The notes under the pieces were generated by a model, which did no database searches, was not told the origin of the DNA, and saw only the letters and a program-made list of their open reading frames with translations. Shown one piece after another: positions 61,170 through 64,000 of a stretch of 64,000 nt of DNA (within the stretch, counting starts at the first letter, position 1; every line of letters starts with the position of its first letter). Position numbers and translations under genes: made by a program. Origin of the DNA: Natrinema salaciae (GTDB lineage Archaea > Halobacteriota > Halobacteria > Halobacteriales > Natrialbaceae); assembly GCF_900110865.1 (NCBI RefSeq), contig NZ_FOFD01000001.1, positions 186,001-250,000 of the forward strand. Direction: 5' to 3'.

Positions 61170-61189
61170 TTTCACCGGAAATACGGTGT
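61170..61189 (+). repeat. ORB-like box 10
   Basis: The plus strand reads TTTCACCGGAAATACGGTGT. It is the rightmost box and lies 44 bases beyond the 3' end of a small minus-strand zinc-ribbon gene. Confidence 0.78.
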
Positions 61190-61232
61190 GGGTGGGGAAG
61201 GCGTGGGAGATGGGAGAGTCGCGAGGAACGGT

Positions 61233-61409
61233 TCAGTAGTAGTAGAGCTCGAGTTCGTGCCCGCAGTTCCCACACTGCGTTTCCGTTCCCAGTAGCTGGT
61301 TCGAGTCGCTTTCGGCGTGGATGCCCGGACCGGGAGGGACGGACGCCGCGATCGTCGCGTCACACTCCGGACAGCCGATCTGCATATCTGCGTTCCCTGT
61401 GCGAGACAT
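61233..61409 (-). CDS. 58-residue zinc-ribbon microprotein beside the origin
   Basis: This short minus-strand gene encodes MSRTGNADMQIGCPECDAT... and ends ETQCGNCGHELELYYY. The pairs CPEC (about 13-16) and CGNC (about 46-49) form a classic four-cysteine zinc ribbon. Third-base composition suits coding. The ATG at 61407-61409 has TATA-like AT-rich DNA upstream. Function is unknown. It is the first gene right of the origin. Confidence 0.7.
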   Translation of the reverse strand: MSRTGNADMQIGCPECDATIAASVPPGPGIHAESDSNQLLGTETQCGNCGHELELYYY

Positions 61410-61599
61410 GGGGACAGAGATATTCGATGATCCCGCATAGTTATCGTAACCGTACGACCTCGGTAGTACCCCGTTCCGATCGGCCGATCATCGTTCGATC
61501 GCGATAGGTTGAGATTTACGACGTGAAACGCGCGACTCGAGCGGCGAGTGCAGCGAGTGCGGCGACCAGTTCACGTCCGCTCGACGCTACGTGTCGCGC

Positions 61600-62790
61600 T
61601 CAGACCGTATACGAGACCGCTTCGAAGTCGAAAAACGCCGTCTCGTAGCCGTCGTGGCGGGACACCAGCGGCGGGGAATCGACGGTCACCGTCACGCGGT
61701 CGCCGTCCGCGAACTCGTCGACGCCGACTCCGTAGTGGTGGCCGAACTGACTGTCGAGGGCCTCCACGAGCGCTCCGTCGTAGACGGTGTCCCCGTCCCG
61801 CTCCACGGTCGCCGACAGCGAGGTGAACGGGACTCCGTCGTAGACGGTGTCCCCGTCCCGCTCCACGGTCGCCGACAGCGAGGTGAACGGGAGGATGATA
61901 TCGTTGTACGGCGTTCTGGTGAAGACCGCCAGATACGCGCCGTCGCCGAACCGATCGGCGTCGGTGACGAGCGCCGACACGTTCGCGTCCCCGCTGCGTT
62001 CGGTTCCGAGAACCTCGCCGGATAGCTCCTCGATCGACGGCCCCTGCCCCATCGGCGGCGAACCGAGTTCGCCGTCGCCGTGTCCGGACTGGGTATCCCC
62101 GCCGCTGTGACCGCCGTGATCCATCAGCGACAACGCGTCGGGGCTGCCCCGGTCCTCCTCGTCGATGGTCTCGAACGAGAGGTCGGTGATGTCTGCCCGC
62201 GTGTACTCGAAGTCGACCTCGAGCGTCGCCGCGGCGTCCAGTCGGTCCTCGAACGCGCCGGTTCGATCGAGCGTAACGGGACCGACGCGGGCGCGGACCG
62301 TGTACTCGCCTTCGCCTGGCAGTCGGATGTTGTCACCGTAGTGAAACCCCATCCGTTGTGAGATCATCGGCCACGGCGCGGAGATACCGGCGTCGACGAG
62401 CGAGCCGTCCTGCAAGACCTCGATGGTCGGGTCCACCGGAAGGACGGTGTCCGTCTCCCGGTCCCAGACGGTCAGCATGAGATGGAGGCTATCGTCGGCG
62501 TCGACTTCGACGAGCTGTTTGCCCTCGCTGGTCGCCTCGACGGTCCAGAACCGGTGGGGGAAGGTGTACGAGAGCGCGACGGCGTAATCGCCGTCGCTCG
62601 CCGTCCCGTACATTCCCATCTCCTCGCGCGAGGCCGGCAGGTAGACGGCGTCCGGCCGATTCTCGACCAGCGGCGGGTTGGCCCAGGCCGACTCCTCCTC
62701 GAAGCCGAGTCGCTCGAGACAGCCGGCGAAGCCGGCGGCTCCGGCCGCTCCGATCCCGGCCACGCCACGGAGATAACGCCGACGGTTCAT
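61600..62790 (-). CDS. Tat lipoprotein with His/Met-rich loop, iron-transport (P19/Tp34)-like
   Basis: This 396-residue lipoprotein has signal NRRRYLRGVAGIGAAGAAGFAGC. The first half (about 45-200) resembles periplasmic metal-binding P19/Tp34-type proteins (YAVALSYTFPHRFWTVEA, HLMLTVWDRETDTVLPV, GFHYGDN). A central loop MDHGGHSGGDTQSGHG...PPMGQ is rich in His and Met. An exact 20-residue tandem duplication (FTSLSATVERDGDTVYDG) lies near the C terminus. The ATG at 62788-62790 is used. It is divergent from SCO1/TlpA genes, suggesting copper or iron handling. Confidence 0.7.
   Translation of the reverse strand: MNRRRYLRGVAGIGAAGAAGFAGCLERLGFEEESAWANPPLVENRPDAVYLPASREEMGMYGTASDGDYAVALSYTFPHRFWTVEATSEGKQLVEVDADDSLHLMLTVWDRETDTVLPVDPTIEVLQDGSLVDAGISAPWPMISQRMGFHYGDNIRLPGEGEYTVRARVGPVTLDRTGAFEDRLDAAATLEVDFEYTRADITDLSFETIDEEDRGSPDALSLMDHGGHSGGDTQSGHGDGELGSPPMGQGPSIEELSGEVLGTERSGDANVSALVTDADRFGDGAYLAVFTRTPYNDIILPFTSLSATVERDGDTVYDGVPFTSLSATVERDGDTVYDGALVEALDSQFGHHYGVGVDEFADGDRVTVTVDSPPLVSRHDGYETAFFDFEAVSYTV
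61773..61892. repeat. Exact 60-bp tandem duplication
   Basis: Bases 61773-61832 and 61833-61892 are identical. The duplication is in frame within the His/Met-rich lipoprotein gene and adds 20 residues. Confidence 0.95.
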
Positions 62791-62972
62791 TTGCCGAGGA
62801 TTGGCGACCGTCGATAAAACGCCTGTTGGTTCACCGGTCGAAGACCGGCCGCGCCGAGGCAACGTCCGCCCGCTGTGTCAAGGCAACGTCCACCCTGCAA
62901 GTCGAGGACGAGCGCCCGCCCTTCGGGAACCGAACCAACGAACCTTTGATCGCGCCACCCTACGAATCGAAT

Positions 62973-63686
62973 ATGGACCGGCGGACATACCTCGGCGCGG
63001 CCGGAATCGCGGGGCTTACCAGCGTTGCCGGTTGTCTCGGCGAGGCACTCGGCGGTGACGACGGGAACGGGGACGCGGGCCATCCTGACGCCGTTCTCGG
63101 ACCGCCAGAGCAGGATCTGAGCGACGCGTCACATCCGAGCTACGGCGACGAATATCCAGCAGCGACGCTCCCCGACCCGCTGTCCGGTGAGACGGTCTCG
63201 ACCGATCAGTTCGAGGGCGACCGCACCGTCTTGATGACGTTCCTCTATACGAGCTGTCCGGACGGCATGTGTCCCGCACTGGCGCTACGATTGCAACGCG
63301 CCCAGGCGGCCGCGGCCGAGAACGGGTACAGCGACGAGGCCGCGTTCCTCGCGATGACGTTCGATCCCGAACGGGACACCGCGGAGAAACTGCGGACGTT
63401 CGCCGAGCGGCGGAGCATCGACTACGAGGCCGATAATTGGCACTTCCTGCGGCCCGAGCGGTACGAGGATGCGCAATCGATCGTCGACGAGACGTACGGA
63501 ATTCCCGAGGAGTCACTGGAAAAGAACTACGACCACGATTACGAGAACGTCGAGTACACCTTCCCGCATCTCCCCTATATCTTCCTCGTCAACGAAGCGG
63601 GGATCGTCGAGCGCGTTTACGTCAGAGGCCATTCCGTCGAAGTGTCGCGTCTCGTCGACGACTTCGAAACGGTGGTGAACGGGTAG
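62973..63686 (+). CDS. SCO1/SenC-family thioredoxin-fold lipoprotein
   Basis: This 237-residue protein has a Tat lipoprotein signal (MDRRTYLGAAGIAGLTSVAGC) and an SCO domain with TFLYTSCPDGMCPALALRLQRA, MTFDPERDTAEKLRTFAERR and PYIFLVNEAGIVERVYVRGH. SCO proteins deliver copper to cytochrome oxidase or act as thiol reductases. The metal cysteines are spaced CxxxxC rather than the CxxxC of classical SCO. The ATG at 62973 is chosen for the signal peptide. It abuts a TlpA-like gene (ATG directly after the TAG). Confidence 0.88.
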   Translation: MDRRTYLGAAGIAGLTSVAGCLGEALGGDDGNGDAGHPDAVLGPPEQDLSDASHPSYGDEYPAATLPDPLSGETVSTDQFEGDRTVLMTFLYTSCPDGMCPALALRLQRAQAAAAENGYSDEAAFLAMTFDPERDTAEKLRTFAERRSIDYEADNWHFLRPERYEDAQSIVDETYGIPEESLEKNYDHDYENVEYTFPHLPYIFLVNEAGIVERVYVRGHSVEVSRLVDDFETVVNG

Positions 63687-64000
63687 ATGCGCAGACGGGA
63701 TGTCATCGCCGGAATCGGCAGCCTCGGTGTGGTCGGTGGCGCGAGTGCGGTCGCTATCGGCGGCGTCCCCTCGTTCGGGAGTACCGAGGACGCCGACCCC
63801 GTCGAGCCACAGATGGTGGAGACGATCGACGCGCCGGGCAGCGAGGCCGGCGAGGTGCGCGTGCCGGCGTCCGACCAGCCGACGTTCATCGACTTCTTCG
63901 CGACGTGGTGCCCTCCCTGTTCCGAGCAGATGCCCGCTCTCATCGAGGCTCACGAGCGAGTCGGCGACGACGTATTGTTCATGTCTGTCACGAACGAGAA
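63687..64000 (+). CDS. TlpA/ResA-like thioredoxin-fold protein (partial, N-terminal part)
   Basis: The gene begins MRRRDVIAGIGSLGVVGGASAVAIGG, a Tat-like or membrane-anchored signal without a lipobox. It continues to TFIDFFATWCPPCSEQMPALIEAHERVGDDVLFMSVTNE at the right edge (104 codons visible). WCPPC is the redox-active site of TlpA-type thioredoxins. It starts with no gap after the SCO gene, so the two probably act together in exported thiol or copper chemistry. Confidence 0.88.
   Translation, partial: MRRRDVIAGIGSLGVVGGASAVAIGGVPSFGSTEDADPVEPQMVETIDAPGSEAGEVRVPASDQPTFIDFFATWCPPCSEQMPALIEAHERVGDDVLFMSVTNE

Larger units (their letters stand above)
59811..61189. other. Chromosomal replication origin (oriC)
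   Basis: Nine of ten ORB-like 20-mers lie here. Two on the left are in minus orientation (59811, 60022). Seven on the right are in plus orientation (60086, 60436, 60678, 60802, 61026, 61084, 61170). They enclose an AT-rich stretch (about 60232-60430), and orc1 is immediately adjacent. Inverted box clusters flanking an unwinding element next to orc1 are the hallmark of haloarchaeal origins. No protein-coding gene is supportable between 59805 and 61232. Confidence 0.88.

Noticed and set aside
58516-61189. Ten near-identical 20-base repeats considered as a CRISPR array
   Set aside because: Spacing is irregular (58 to more than 1000 bases), orientation changes, units are the inverted CACCGG/CCGGTG type, no cas genes are present, and orc1 is adjacent. 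These are origin boxes.

Overview
The window is a stretch of haloarchaeal chromosome. The evidence is high GC with acidic proteins, leaderless genes with TATA boxes about 27 bases before the start codon, Tat signal peptides ending in lipoboxes, archaeal ribosomal protein S8e, Orc1/Cdc6 beside a TTTCACCGGAAACCCGGTGT-type replication origin, and a class III PhaE/PhaC system. A member of the Natrialbales fits best, but this is inference and no marker here fixes the genus.

Region by region. 1-2.8 kb: polyhydroxyalkanoate operon phaR-phaP-phaE-phaC (phaC runs off the left edge), divergent from a MaoC-type hydratase. 2.9-4.3 kb: phosphohexomutase. 4.4-11.3 kb: a BMP-type nucleoside ABC importer (lipoprotein, double ATPase, two permeases) followed by cytidine deaminase and, after a small DUF488-like gene, uridine phosphorylase, making an uptake-plus-salvage module. 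11.4-16.3 kb: a complete urtABCDE-type urea/amide importer on the minus strand with no urease in view. 16.9-18.4 kb: dacZ (c-di-AMP synthase) and an MscS channel. 18.6-21.0 kb: zinc-ribbon microproteins, a strongly foldable putative RNA, a tRNA-Leu(UAG), and a lower-GC island flanked by copies of the tRNA 3' end. 21.2-28.2 kb: coaD, malic enzyme, a PQQ-propeller lipoprotein, rps8e, an aldo/keto reductase and an AbrB-PhoU regulator. 28.4-34.7 kb: polyphosphate kinase with a PPP phosphatase, riboflavin reductase, enoyl-CoA hydratase and msrA. 34.8-39.0 kb: an asparagine-synthetase-like protein and an exported beta-helix protein, both bounded by AT-rich DNA. 39.1-48.6 kb: CBS protein, a GlpA-like flavoprotein, regulators, cobO, an ABC exporter, a TIR-like protein, cobQ and an RHH protein. 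48.7-54.1 kb: a palindromic MITE-like element, membrane and small proteins, a Bat-type regulator, a metzincin-like protease and an HTH protein. 54.5-57.0 kb: otsA-otsB trehalose synthesis. 57.3-61.4 kb: M24 peptidase, orc1/cdc6 and the replication origin with ten origin-recognition-like boxes. 61.6-64.0 kb: a His/Met-rich Tat lipoprotein divergent from SCO1 and TlpA-like genes, probably a metal/redox module.

The most unusual features are: the structured RNA candidate at about 18.94-19.06 kb; the nested tRNA-Leu attachment remnants; a 114-bp cruciform element at 48.7 kb; origin boxes that overlap the orc1 promoter and also lie beyond the 3' end of orc1; an exact 60-bp in-frame duplication in a metal-binding lipoprotein; a 16-codon ORF linking urtA and urtB by two 4-base overlaps; and an NPF...QR.A.E motif shared by the N termini of PhaC and PhaP. 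All function calls come from reading motifs by eye; no database search was possible.
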